From DATJGR01 sp963735085 (GTDB taxonomy: Bacteria; Pseudomonadota; Gammaproteobacteria; Pseudomonadales; Azotimanducaceae), in assembly GCA_963735085.1 (NCBI GenBank), contig CAVTJP010000005.1, forward strand, positions 682,001-746,000: a stretch of 64,000 nucleotides of DNA. Reading direction: 5' to 3'. The stretch's first letter is position 1; each line of letters opens with the position of its first letter. This document shows, piece by piece, positions 9,079-17,706 of the stretch. Below the pieces are notes generated by a model. The model saw only the letters and a program-made list of their open reading frames with translations. It had not been told where the DNA came from and made no database searches. The translations under genes were made by a program, and so were the position numbers.

Positions 9079-9110
9079 GATTGATCTCCTTATGTTTATG
9101 CAGCCGCCGC

Positions 9111-10085
9111 CTATGCAGCCGCATGGATCGCGTCACTCGCTGCGAATCTCGCAGCAAGACTTAAGACTCCCACCCGCTGCGCATGTTCAGTCGATCGCGG
9201 CGGCAGTCGATTCAGCGTCTCCGCGAGTCGCTTCGGCGTACCCAGATCGCTCCAGCCACACGCGGCGACCGGCAGCACGCGCAACCTCGCTTCGACGCCT
9301 TCAACGATGTGGCGCGAAAAATCGATATCGGCCAGATCCCGGTACAGCCGATGCGCCTCAACAGGTTCGTCAGGGCGATCCGCGTCCGCTGCAACGACGG
9401 CCTTCATCTCGGCAACAATCTGCGGGAAGCGCTCGACATAGAGCTGCAGCAGCGCCTGCGCGCACGCAACAACGATGAACGTGTTCCACAACGCGCAAGA
9501 GTCCATCAGCGACTGAGCCAGCGCTGCCGGCGGCTTTTCGACGAAGCGTGCCACCGCGCAGGAACCGCTGGCGTCGGGTATTCCCGGGACGATGTAGCCA
9601 AGTTCACCGTCAAAGCGGTCGGGCTTTATGCCGAGCATCACGATGTCGCGCGGGCGCGTATCGAGCGCATCGAGCGCGTCGTGCATCGCGGCGGTGAGCA
9701 CGGCCTCGTCGTCAACGTAGTGATCGGACGGTAGCAAAACGATGCGTGCGTCCGGATCGCGCCGCAGGATGTGCAACAGTGGCAACAGAACGCCGTTTGC
9801 GGTACCGCGATTGCTGGGTTGCACGATGATGTTGTTTGCGTCGAGCGACCTCAACGGATCGCACCACCAATGCCGATGCTGTTCGGCAACGATTGCGCAG
9901 ACATGATCGGGTTGTGCAATCGCCGCCGCGCGACGCAGTGTTTCCTGCAACAGCGACAACCCACCAGAAAGCGAACAGAACTGCTTGGGCACCGCGACGC
10001 CCCCACTCGTCCTGGTCAGGCAATGCAAGCGACTACCTTCGCCGGCGGCAAGCACGATGACCCACGTATCCGAAGCACACTTCAT
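9111..10085 (-). CDS. Mannose-1-phosphate guanylyltransferase-like nucleotidyltransferase
   Basis: Sugar-phosphate nucleotidyltransferase of 324 residues. The N-terminal signature is VIVLAAGEGSRL with a downstream PKQF, and the acceptor side has PSDHYVDD, FVEKPP and GWSDLGT, which point to the GDP-mannose pyrophosphorylase (ManC/RfbM) group. It lacks the C-terminal isomerase domain of bifunctional ManC. Substrate is inferred. ATG at 10085 has a good site (GGGAG); a TTG at 10121 overlapping the upstream receiver gene is less likely. The two genes probably share a transcript. Confidence 0.8.
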   Translation of the reverse strand: MKCASDTWVIVLAAGEGSRLHCLTRTSGGVAVPKQFCSLSGGLSLLQETLRRAAAIAQPDHVCAIVAEQHRHWWCDPLRSLDANNIIVQPSNRGTANGVLLPLLHILRRDPDARIVLLPSDHYVDDEAVLTAAMHDALDALDTRPRDIVMLGIKPDRFDGELGYIVPGIPDASGSCAVARFVEKPPAALAQSLMDSCALWNTFIVVACAQALLQLYVERFPQIVAEMKAVVAADADRPDEPVEAHRLYRDLADIDFSRHIVEGVEARLRVLPVAACGWSDLGTPKRLAETLNRLPPRSTEHAQRVGVLSLAARFAASDAIHAAA

Positions 10086-10117
10086 TCGAAGCTCCCGTGA
10101 TCTTTTGCGACCTTCAT

Positions 10118-10597
10118 TCAATAGGCAAATTGTGAAGGTGCTGTGACGTTAAGCGAAATCGCGGGACACGCGGTATCAGGGATGGTGGAATCCGCCATCT
10201 GCGCGCTGCCAACGACCGCAGCGGGCCGCGGCGCGTCAGCCAATGCCGCCAACAGCGCCTCCGCCGAAAACGGCTTCTGCAGCACGGCCGTCGAGCCGAC
10301 GTGGTGCGCCAGCCAACGCTTCTCCGGATCGATGCTGCCGGTCATGATGACCAGCGACAGCGGCAACCTGCCCACGACCGCGCGTTGCGCGAATGCCAGG
10401 CCATCGCTGGTGTCGAGATGGATGTCGAGCAGCAGATAGCCCGGCGTGCCGTCATAGGACTCGAGAAATGTCTCGGCCCGCCGAAATCCATGCGCGTCAA
10501 AGCCACTGTCCTCGAGAAACCCGGTGACGGAGTCGCACACGGCATTGTCGTCGTCCAGCACATACACGCGGCACGGCGCCTTTCGACTCACATCCAT
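10118..10597 (-). CDS. Receiver-only response regulator
   Basis: A 159-residue protein consisting of one CheY-like receiver domain and a short C-terminal tail. It has the acidic pocket (VYVLDDDNAV), the phospho-acceptor aspartate in YLLLDIHLDTSDG, the Thr in VIMTGSID and the lysine in LQKPF. With no output domain, it may act in a phosphorelay or by protein contact. ATG at 10597 follows GAGGGGGCACTG. A half-site TAGTGGATTCC lies about 100 bases upstream (see 11110). Confidence 0.85.
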   Translation of the reverse strand: MDVSRKAPCRVYVLDDDNAVCDSVTGFLEDSGFDAHGFRRAETFLESYDGTPGYLLLDIHLDTSDGLAFAQRAVVGRLPLSLVIMTGSIDPEKRWLAHHVGSTAVLQKPFSAEALLAALADAPRPAAVVGSAQMADSTIPDTACPAISLNVTAPSQFAY

Positions 10598-10773
10598 CAG
10601 TGCCCCCTCCAGACCGCGCTCGTGATCGCAGAACCATCGATCAATCGTGGGCCGTAGACAGGCTACGTGACATCCCATAGTGACTGAATCCGCCGTAGTG
10701 GATTCCCCGAGCGCTGGGTCTGATTGCCAGGCATCCGTTGACTCACTGCAGCGGCAATCAGGGGCGTTGCGCG

Positions 10774-11007
10774 TTAGCTGGAACGTCGAGTCGCGTCGAG
10801 CTGTATCTCAGCCTCGACCCAGTCCTCCAGTTCATGGCCCGGTTCGAAACCGCGTTCAGCGGCGATGTAGTAAGCCGCCAGCGCAATCGCTTCGTGCTTT
10901 TCCGCGTCGATCACGACATCCTGTTGCTCGCTGAGCCGCTCGACCGATGCGGGAACAGACTTCGTGGATTCGTTGCGGGTCGCTTTCGCAGGGTTTCGCG
11001 TACGCAT
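10774..11007 (-). CDS. Small DUF2934-domain protein, second copy
   Basis: A 77-residue paralogue of the protein encoded at 8839. The shared core is HEAIALAAYYIAAERGFEPG then ELEDWVEAE, and a basic N-terminal tail again precedes it. A good site (GAGGAGCTGAATC) precedes the ATG. Function unknown. The pair flanks the nucleotidyltransferase and receiver genes, which suggests a local duplication. Confidence 0.8.
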   Translation of the reverse strand: MRTRNPAKATRNESTKSVPASVERLSEQQDVVIDAEKHEAIALAAYYIAAERGFEPGHELEDWVEAEIQLDATRRSS

Positions 11008-11109
11008 GATTCAGCTCCTCATTGGTTGTTCAACCAAAGGCTACCATCGCCCCGCCTATGCTGCGCTCGCAGTGGCATTTGCAATATCGCGGACACGTTC
11101 GTTGTGAGA

Positions 11110-11124
11110 TGGTGGAATCCACTA
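11110..11124. promoter_or_regulatory. Near-palindromic 15-bp site TGGTGGAATCCACTA
   Basis: A 7-1-7 dyad with one mismatch, in the gap between the divergent DUF2934 gene and the sensor kinase. A half of the same motif (TAGTGGATTCC) occurs at 10696-10706 upstream of the receiver gene, and a related dyad (TGGTGGAATCCGCCA) at 10183-10197 within it. This is a candidate operator for one of the local response regulators; that link is inferred. Confidence 0.35.
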
Positions 11125-11204
11125 ATCTCTGCCACGGGGCGAATCTCATATATCATCCATTCGCTCCGGGTGCCGCTCGCAAACCGGTCGCAACGTAGGA
11201 CCGT

Positions 11205-11408
11205 ATGACATCGATTGAAGGAGAGTCGCAGGCCGCAGACCGCCCATCGGAATCATCCAACGCGGCACTGCGGTCGCTGAACGAACAACTGGGCGGCGTC
11301 AACAGGCAGCTGCGGGCCAGGATCGACGAACTCGAAAGGACCAGCACTCAACGACCGAGCGGAACATCAGTGAGCGCAAGCGGCTCACGCTCGAGCCCGA
11401 GCGGATGA
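11205..11408 (+). pseudogene. Out-of-frame 5' part of the sensor kinase gene (apparent frameshift)
   Basis: This frame starts with a well-placed site (AGGA, then ATG) and encodes a Ser-rich leader and a coiled coil (LNEQLGGVNRQLRARIDELER), typical of the N-terminus of PAS kinases. Good similarity ends near 11356. From 11357 the kinase frame reads on naturally upstream of its own ATG (ERNISERKRLTLEPER). One lost base just before 11357 would explain this. As it stands, this frame ends with TGA overlapping the ATG at 11405 (ATGA), so coupled translation of two polypeptides is also possible. Confidence 0.6.
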
Positions 11409-13288
11409 CACAATCACTCGAACGGCGCGTCGCCGATGCGACAGGTGACGTGCGCCTCATGGCAAAGGCCATCGCCAATCTCGGCGAGGGTGTCGTGATC
11501 ACCGGTGACGATCTGGACTGGCCGGGGCCAACAATCCTGTTCGTCAATGAAGCGATGTGTCGAATCAGCGGCTACGCAGCGTCGGAACTGATCGGCCAAA
11601 CGCCGCGCATTCTGCAGGGAGAACAAACCGACCGCGACACGCTGGCATCGATGAAAGCGCATTTGACGGCGGGTCAATCCTGCCGCATCCAAGTGGTCAA
11701 CCACCGCAAAGACGGTTCGCCGTACGATGCGGAACTCTTCGTTACACCGCTACTCGACGACCACGGCCGGCGAACGCATTTCGTCTCCATCCATCGTGAC
11801 ATCAGCGAGCGCAAGCAGGTCGAAGAGGCTCTGCGGCGGGAACGCGAATTTCTCGATCAACTCATCGGTACGGCCCGCGTCATCGTGCTGGTACTCGACA
11901 CGGACGGTCGCATCGTACGGTTCAATCCGTATCTGGAAGAGGTATCCGGATGGCGTCTGGACGAGATGTGCGGGAAGATCTGGTTCGATACCTTCCTGCC
12001 CCAGGCGGACCACGCGTCGATACGCGAGCGGTTCGAACAGGCTCTGACCGGCAAGCAGACTCTCGCCGCGGTGAACCCTATCGTCACAAAGGATGGCCGG
12101 CTGCGCGATATCGAGTGGTATGACGCGCGGCTCACGGATTCCAACGGAGAACCGGTCGGCCTGCTCTGCACCGGCCACGACGTGACCGCAAGAAACCGAG
12201 CCGACCGCTCGCTGCGCGAACGGGAAGCACGCCTGCGAGCGGTGCTCAACACGACGATCGACTCGATCATCACGATCGACCAGCGCGGCATCATCATGAG
12301 CGCAAATTCAGCGACCGAGCGGATCTTCGGATACCCCGAGTTAGAACTCGTTGGACACAACGTCAAGATGCTGATGCCACCTCGCTACGCTGATGAGCAC
12401 GATGCGTATCTCGCGCGGTATCTGGCGACCAAAGTGCCGCACATAATAGGCATCGGCAGAGAACTCACGGCTCGGCGCAAGGACGGCGTCGAATTTCCAA
12501 TTGAGTTGGCGGTGAGCGAAACCGGTGACCAGGACCTGTTCACCGGCATCATCCGAGACGTATCGTCCCGCGTGGCGCTGCAACGACGCGTACTCGAAGC
12601 CTCCGAGGCGGAGCAGCGGCGCATCGGTCAGGAACTCCACGATGGCACTGGCCAGGAACTCACCGGCCTGGCGCTGTTCGCGGATACGTTGGCCGACCTT
12701 CTGAAGAAAGTTCCACAGAGTCGGCCGGACAATCCTGCGACGTGGCTGGTCGACGCGCCCGAAATGTTGCGAATACGACACATCGCGGACAGGTTGTCGC
12801 AGGGTCTTCTCGCGGCGAACCAACACGTCAAACAGCTGTCGCACGGCATCATGCCCGTGTTGATTGAGCCCGCCGGGCTGGGTGCCGCACTGAAGGTACT
12901 GACCGCAGAAACGGATGCGCTGGAGCACATCGGATGCCGCTTCAGATATCCGGAACCGGTCATGGTCGCAAATGCGACGACGGCTACGCACCTCTACCGA
13001 ATTGCCCAGGAAGCGGTGCACAACGCAGTAAGCCACAGCAAGGCCGACCAGATTCGCCTGTCGCTGCGCTACGTGCGGGCCAACATCGTATTCACCGTCC
13101 GCGACAACGGCGTCGGATTCGATCTCCACGCAGTTCGCGCCACCGGTTCGCCGGGTGTATCGCGCGGGTTCGGGTTGGAAATCATGCAATATCGCGCGGC
13201 GATGAGCGGCGGCACCCTCCGCGTGATACGCGTCGCCCAAGGCGGAACCAGCGTTGAATGTACCGTCCCTTACGCCTCCGGCACTTAG
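11405..13288 (+). CDS. Multi-PAS sensor histidine kinase, NarL/FixJ type
   Basis: Sensor kinase of 627 residues from this ATG. Three PAS domains lie in a row, at about residues 20-137, 150-265 and 272-395; the third resembles FixL PAS (NVKMLMPPRYADEHD, HIIGIGRELTARRKDG). A HisKA_3 helix follows with His412 in GQELHDGTGQEL, then a HATPase domain (DNGVGFD and GFGLEIMQYRAA boxes). No membrane helix is seen, so it is cytosolic. The FixL-like PAS lacks proof of haem, but redox or oxygen sensing is plausible. The real gene probably starts at 11205 (see that entry). It converges with a response regulator. Confidence 0.9.
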   Translation: MTQSLERRVADATGDVRLMAKAIANLGEGVVITGDDLDWPGPTILFVNEAMCRISGYAASELIGQTPRILQGEQTDRDTLASMKAHLTAGQSCRIQVVNHRKDGSPYDAELFVTPLLDDHGRRTHFVSIHRDISERKQVEEALRREREFLDQLIGTARVIVLVLDTDGRIVRFNPYLEEVSGWRLDEMCGKIWFDTFLPQADHASIRERFEQALTGKQTLAAVNPIVTKDGRLRDIEWYDARLTDSNGEPVGLLCTGHDVTARNRADRSLREREARLRAVLNTTIDSIITIDQRGIIMSANSATERIFGYPELELVGHNVKMLMPPRYADEHDAYLARYLATKVPHIIGIGRELTARRKDGVEFPIELAVSETGDQDLFTGIIRDVSSRVALQRRVLEASEAEQRRIGQELHDGTGQELTGLALFADTLADLLKKVPQSRPDNPATWLVDAPEMLRIRHIADRLSQGLLAANQHVKQLSHGIMPVLIEPAGLGAALKVLTAETDALEHIGCRFRYPEPVMVANATTATHLYRIAQEAVHNAVSHSKADQIRLSLRYVRANIVFTVRDNGVGFDLHAVRATGSPGVSRGFGLEIMQYRAAMSGGTLRVIRVAQGGTSVECTVPYASGT

Positions 13289-13304
13289 TTGGCAGCACTT
13301 AGTC

Positions 13305-13320
13305 GGCGGATCTAGCCGCC
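13305..13320. terminator. Small hairpin between convergent genes
   Basis: GGCGG and CCGCC arms enclose six bases across the stop of the regulator gene, in the 23-bp gap between the convergent kinase and regulator. There is no T-run, so it would be at best a weak bidirectional terminator. Confidence 0.3.
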
Positions 13321-13944
13321 CCCTCTGATGACCCGCTCCGTCGCTGCGCGCTGTAGCTCGGCGGCGTTACCAAGTCCCAGTTTTGTTTTGATGGCTTCGC
13401 GGTGCGAATCGACGGTATGGACGCTGATCTTCAGGCGCGCAGCGATCTGGCGTGTCGCAAGGCCCTCGCCAATCAATTGAAAAACCTGACGTTCTCGAGC
13501 GGTCAGGCCGGGTTTCGCGCGATCGACATTGTCGCTTCGGGGTTTCGCAGCACCATCACCGTCGAACACGGCGCGAATAGCCCTCAGCGTTGCCTGGCCC
13601 GAGGTGCTCTTCGAGACATACGCTGTAGCACCCGCGTCACGTGCCGCTGCACCGTAAAAACCCTGATCGTGCATCGAATAAACCAGCACGCGAATCCGCC
13701 GGTCGAAATCAGCAATATGTCGTACGAGGTCGAGCCCGTGGCTGTCCTTGAGGGATAAATCGACGATCACGAGATCCGGCTTTCGGTCGCGGATCAACGC
13801 GAGTGCCCCACCTACACCTTCCGCCTCGCCGCACACGACCAGATCCGCCTGCTCTTCGATCAGCAGCCTCAGACCTTCCCGGACGACAGGGTGATCGTCG
13901 ACGATCAGAACGTTGCGTATCGTTCCATTCTTGTGCTCATTCAT
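13312..13944 (-). CDS. LuxR/NarL-family response regulator
   Basis: Response regulator of 210 residues: a receiver domain (VLIVDDHPVVREGL, phospho-acceptor in LVIVDLSLKDSHG) and a C-terminal LuxR-type helix-turn-helix (LTARERQVFQLIGEGLATR, IAARLKISVHTVDSHREAI). It is the likely partner of the adjacent convergent kinase. ATG at 13944 is preferred over the GTG at 13953. A perfect palindrome sits just upstream, overlapping the probable promoter or ribosome-site region. Confidence 0.93.
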   Translation of the reverse strand: MNEHKNGTIRNVLIVDDHPVVREGLRLLIEEQADLVVCGEAEGVGGALALIRDRKPDLVIVDLSLKDSHGLDLVRHIADFDRRIRVLVYSMHDQGFYGAAARDAGATAYVSKSTSGQATLRAIRAVFDGDGAAKPRSDNVDRAKPGLTARERQVFQLIGEGLATRQIAARLKISVHTVDSHREAIKTKLGLGNAAELQRAATERVIRGGG

Positions 13945-13954
13945 TTTCGGCACC

Positions 13955-13969
13955 GAACTACAGTAGTTC
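13955..13969. promoter_or_regulatory. Perfect palindrome GAACTACAGTAGTTC
   Basis: Perfect 7-1-7 inverted repeat located 10 bases upstream of the regulator ATG (minus strand), in the gap shared with the divergent second regulator. Position and symmetry suit a dimeric LuxR-type regulator acting on its own gene; an RNA hairpin masking translation initiation is an alternative. Confidence 0.45.
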
Positions 13970-14071
13970 TGGAATAGCAGTTTCCACCATGAAGTATTCG
14001 CTTGCTACGCGATGCACATCAACTGTCATGCTCGGCCAAATAGCCAGTGTCGTTCAAGGTGGTTGAAAATA

Positions 14072-14746
14072 GTGTCATTGACCGTGTTGTCTAAAGAAAA
14101 TCCCGCGAGGATCATCATCGTCGACGATCACCCGATGGTCCGCGAAGGATTGAAGATGCGCATCGCCATCGAACCGGATCTGCATATCTGCGGAGAGGCC
14201 GAAGAAGAAGGTGAAGCGCTGCGTCTCATTCGCAACGCGCAACCTGATCTGGTCATTTCCGATCTGTCTCTAAGGGCTGGGAACGGCCTCGCGCTGGTCC
14301 AACGTATCAAAACCGAGATGCCGGCCACCTACGTCCTGGTACTGTCGATGCACGACGAGACCCTTTACGCGGAACGCGCATTGCGCGCCGGCGCGCATGG
14401 TTACCTCAACAAACAAGAGCCCCAGGAGCGGCTGATCCAGGCGATCCGCACCGTGTTGTCCGGCAGCATGTACTTGAGCGAGAAGATGACCCAGCGAATG
14501 CTGTCGCGAGTCTCACAGTTGAGTCAGCCGAGTCTCGACCCGGTGGATACGTTGACGGATCGCGAATTGCAGATATTCCAGATGCTCGGGGAAGGCATGT
14601 CTACTCGGGGCATCGCAAAGGAACTCAAACGCTCGGTTCACACGATCGAAACCCACCGCGAGAAGATCAAGCGCAAACTCAATCTTCAGTCCGCCAACGA
14701 TCTGGTTCAAAGTGCGGTGCATTGGGTGATCGAGAACGAGTCATGA
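14072..14746 (+). CDS. LuxR/NarL-family response regulator, second
   Basis: Response regulator of 224 residues (GTG start chosen; the frame is open further upstream but that part is Cys/Arg-rich and unlike the family). Receiver: IIIVDDHPMVREGLKMRI, with the acceptor aspartate in LVISDLSLRAGNG and lysine in YLNKQEP. LuxR helix-turn-helix: LTDRELQIFQMLGEGMSTR and SVHTIETHREKIKRKL. It is divergent from the regulator at 13312 and a clear paralogue of it. Both may be served by the single kinase upstream, giving a branched pathway. Confidence 0.92.
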   Translation: MSLTVLSKENPARIIIVDDHPMVREGLKMRIAIEPDLHICGEAEEEGEALRLIRNAQPDLVISDLSLRAGNGLALVQRIKTEMPATYVLVLSMHDETLYAERALRAGAHGYLNKQEPQERLIQAIRTVLSGSMYLSEKMTQRMLSRVSQLSQPSLDPVDTLTDRELQIFQMLGEGMSTRGIAKELKRSVHTIETHREKIKRKLNLQSANDLVQSAVHWVIENES

Positions 14747-15080
14747 GTCGTCGATGCGGCGCGGCTGCTTTCTACGCAGAACGGGCCGCGCACGTCGTTA
14801 GCAAAAAACGTTAGACGCCCGGATCATGTGCTCCGGCGTGGTACGCGCTGCCGCCGGCGTTGGGGCACTGCGTTTACGCGATTGGACGTGACGGCAAGGT
14901 CAACATGATCGACGTGTACATGATTCCGCTATCGCTCGAGATCGTCTCCACCCGTGGCTGCGCCTGATGACGCTGACGGACAAATGCGACGTCTACAACA
15001 CAACGCACGACGTGTATTGACGCCGGCGGATCTGGATGCGCAGCCGGAATTTGCCCCTCTGCTGGCTTGGTTGGACAACG
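14747..15080. other. Gap without a supported gene
   Basis: A GC-rich imperfect hairpin (arms GCGCGGC near 14759 and GCCGCGC near 14785) may end the regulator transcript. After it, short frames such as ALGHCVYAIGRDGKVNMIDV and RLMTLTDKCDVYN look protein-like but are broken by stops and frame changes. This may be an old gene remnant. No family could be assigned with confidence. Confidence 0.4.
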
Positions 15081-16811
15081 ATGTCAATCGCCGTGACCGG
15101 CTGGTTGACGCCGCGCCATCTGCTCGGTTGGCTGGCGCTGCTCGGCTTGCTGACCTCGCAGACGCATGCCGCAATGGACGCGCAATGCGTGGATCTGACC
15201 ACGATGGACGTGGCCGATCTGCTCCACTATCGGTTCACGCCCGGCAGCGAAGCCCTCGCTCTCGACGCGCTCGACACCACCCGGCGGTATCTCATTGGCA
15301 AGGTCCGCATCGTCATCCAGCCGATATTCGATACTGATCGGCCCGCCGAGGATCACCGGCTGTTTCGCCTTGCCAACCGCTGGCATACATCGACGCGCGC
15401 TGCCGTAATCAGGCATGTGATCCTGTTCGAGCCGGACAGTGAGGTGCGCGTCACGACCCTCAAAGAGAGCGAACGGCTGTTGCGCGCCAAACCCTACCTC
15501 TACGATGCGCGCGTACTGCCGCGGCGGTTGTGTGGCGATCGTCTGGACGTTGATGTAGTAGTGCGCGAAGTCTGGACCTTGACGCCCGATATCGACTTTT
15601 CGCGGCTGGGCGGCAACAACGAGTACGGCTACGGTCTGCTCGATACGAATCTGCTTGGCCGCGGGCGCGAAACATCGCTGTACTTTTTCAAGGACACGGA
15701 CCGTCGCGGCGTCAGCGTCGGCTACGCCGATCCGAACGTTGGTGGTAGCCGAGTTGCACTGTCCACACTGCTCGAGGAAAACAGCGACGGCTCGCGGCAG
15801 GTGTTGGACGTGGGCCAGCCGTTCTACTCGCTGGATGCGCGGCGTGCCTACGGCTTTCGCGGCGACCGCGACAATGCCGAACAGGGCCTCTATCAATTCG
15901 GCGACAAGACGTCCGAATTTCGTCGCCGGGTGCGGCAGTTCGGTGTTTTCGGTGGGATTTCGGCAGGTGCGCACGATGCCGTGACCTGGCGCTGGCTGGC
16001 GGGATTCAACTACGACGAGCACGAATTCGGTCGTGTCGGTGATGCGGTCGCGCCGGACCCTTTTCCGGTGGATCGGACGCTGGCATATCCGTGGATCGGC
16101 TTCGAACGTGTCGAGGACCGCTTCGATATCGCGGCCAACTTCGATCGGATCGACCGCACCGAGGACATTCAGCTCGGCCGGCAGATCAGCGCAATGCTGG
16201 GCTGGTCGGATCACGCCTTCGGCGCCGACGACGTCACGCGTCTGATCTGGAGCTCGCGTTTGCGCAACGCGCTCCTGCATGGCGATTCACAGCTCTTCAT
16301 GTACGACGTGAACCTGCGCAGCTACTGGAACTTCAATACCGATGCGGCTGAAAACCTGTGGGCGACGGCACAGTTCGATTACCGCTTGCGGCAGTCGGAG
16401 CGCTTCACCCTGGCAACCGGTCTGAAGGTTCGCTACGTGGACAATCTGACCGCAGACGAGCAACTGCTGGGCGGTGGCGACACCGGGCTACGCGGCTATC
16501 CGAGCCGCTATCAATCGGGCGACGTGAGCTACGACGTGACGTTGGAGGAGCGCTATCTGAGTGACTGGTACATCGCGCGGATCGTGCGGGTCGGACTGGT
16601 GGGGTTCGTAGACGTCGGTCGAACCTGGTTCTCCGACGGTTCCAACGATGCCGGCTACGGGACGCTCGCGGATGTCGGCTTCGGTCTGCGCTTCGATTCG
16701 ACACGGACCCGGCGCGATCGGGTTCTGCACATCGATTTCGCGTTTCCGCTCATCGACGGTCCAGACGTCAGCAGCTTTCAGATTTCAGTGCAGGTGCAGC
16801 AGACACTGTAG
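15081..16811 (+). CDS. BamA/TamA-family outer-membrane beta-barrel protein
   Basis: Exported protein of 576 residues. The signal peptide (TPRHLLGWLALLGLLTSQTHA) is followed by a POTRA-like N-terminal part (VIRHVILFEPDSEVRV, then ESERLLRAKPYLYDARV) and a C-terminal Omp85/surface-antigen barrel. The barrel includes LLGGGDTGLRGYPSRYQSGD, close to the conserved family motif, and the end FQISVQVQQTL. Family members insert or move proteins or lipids across the outer membrane. It is shorter than BamA (about 800), so a TamA-like or single-POTRA relative is likely. ATG at 15081 gives the best signal peptide. A 41-bp piece of its 3' part recurs at 31621. Confidence 0.87.
   Translation: MSIAVTGWLTPRHLLGWLALLGLLTSQTHAAMDAQCVDLTTMDVADLLHYRFTPGSEALALDALDTTRRYLIGKVRIVIQPIFDTDRPAEDHRLFRLANRWHTSTRAAVIRHVILFEPDSEVRVTTLKESERLLRAKPYLYDARVLPRRLCGDRLDVDVVVREVWTLTPDIDFSRLGGNNEYGYGLLDTNLLGRGRETSLYFFKDTDRRGVSVGYADPNVGGSRVALSTLLEENSDGSRQVLDVGQPFYSLDARRAYGFRGDRDNAEQGLYQFGDKTSEFRRRVRQFGVFGGISAGAHDAVTWRWLAGFNYDEHEFGRVGDAVAPDPFPVDRTLAYPWIGFERVEDRFDIAANFDRIDRTEDIQLGRQISAMLGWSDHAFGADDVTRLIWSSRLRNALLHGDSQLFMYDVNLRSYWNFNTDAAENLWATAQFDYRLRQSERFTLATGLKVRYVDNLTADEQLLGGGDTGLRGYPSRYQSGDVSYDVTLEERYLSDWYIARIVRVGLVGFVDVGRTWFSDGSNDAGYGTLADVGFGLRFDSTRTRRDRVLHIDFAFPLIDGPDVSSFQISVQVQQTL
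16663..16703 (+). repeat. 41-bp segment duplicated at 31621-31661 (source copy)
   Basis: Inside the barrel gene, coding for the stretch LADVGFGLRFDST. An exact 41-base copy in the same orientation lies next to the aph-like gene 15 kb away. As this copy is within an intact gene, it is taken as the original. Confidence 0.85.
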
Positions 16812-16851
16812 CGATAGGGACCCGCCGATTCCCCGCTCGGCGACGGAAGTC

Positions 16852-17706
16852 CTAGCTGGCGCCAGAGCGCGCCGATACACCAAGAATCCTCCGACGGACC
16901 AATCGCGTCGCCGCAAGTGAGATCAGGTAGGCCGTTCCAGCAAGGAGAATGATGGTCGCTCCGGACGGCAGGTTCGTCGTATACGACAGCGCCAGACCAC
17001 CCACGCCGAAAGCCACCCCAAGTCCACAGGCGACGAGCATCATGGCGCCGACCGAGCCGACGAACTGCCCCGCAATTGCGGCCGGTAGCGTAAACAGGGC
17101 AATCACGAGGATGAGGCCGACAACTTGAATGAGAGAGACGACAGCCACGGCGATGAGGCAAAGCAGCATCAAATAGATGGCGCCGACATTGACCCCGCGA
17201 ATGCGCGCGAATTCCTCGTCGAAACAGACGGCGATGAGCTGCTTGTAAAACAATGCGACGAGTAGCACCACAGTGGCATCGAGCGCTGCAATGACCAGTA
17301 GATCCGAGTGCGACACCAGCAGGATGTTGCCGAACAGGTAGCTCATCAGGTCAACGTTGTAGCCTGGCGTTCGCGAGATGAAAACGATGCCGATCGCCAT
17401 CCCGGTCGCCCACAGTGCGCCAATGATGGTGTCTTCGTGCTGTTTCCAACGGAGGCTGACCGCGCCGATGGCCAGCGCTGCCGCAATGGCGGCGACCGCG
17501 GCACCGAGCCGTGGATCGGCGCCCATGTAATACGCGATGCCCATTCCGCCCAGAACGGTGTGAGCAATGCCGCCAGCGAGATACCCGATCCGCTTGACGA
17601 CCACGAAAGCACCGACGATGCCACAGCCCACGCCTGCGAGCACCGCTGCAATCAAGGCGTTCTGCAGAAAACTATGAGTCGAGAGCGCATCGAGGAACTC
17701 GCTCAT
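16852..17706 (-). CDS. Metal ABC transporter permease (ZnuB/MntB family)
   Basis: Inner-membrane permease of 284 residues with about eight hydrophobic helices; the ABC-3 family pattern includes VKRIGYLAGGIAHTVLGGMG. Third gene of a three-gene importer; its ATG overlaps the stop of the ATPase gene. The likely cargo is Zn2+, Mn2+ or Fe2+, which the sequence does not settle. It converges with the outer-membrane barrel gene. Confidence 0.9.
   Translation of the reverse strand: MSEFLDALSTHSFLQNALIAAVLAGVGCGIVGAFVVVKRIGYLAGGIAHTVLGGMGIAYYMGADPRLGAAVAAIAAALAIGAVSLRWKQHEDTIIGALWATGMAIGIVFISRTPGYNVDLMSYLFGNILLVSHSDLLVIAALDATVVLLVALFYKQLIAVCFDEEFARIRGVNVGAIYLMLLCLIAVAVVSLIQVVGLILVIALFTLPAAIAGQFVGSVGAMMLVACGLGVAFGVGGLALSYTTNLPSGATIILLAGTAYLISLAATRLVRRRILGVSARSGAS

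Noticed and set aside
14830..15080. Possible OsmC-like gene remnant (TDKCDVYN and nearby frames)
   Set aside because: The resemblance is a few residues only and the frames are broken; not enough for a family call.
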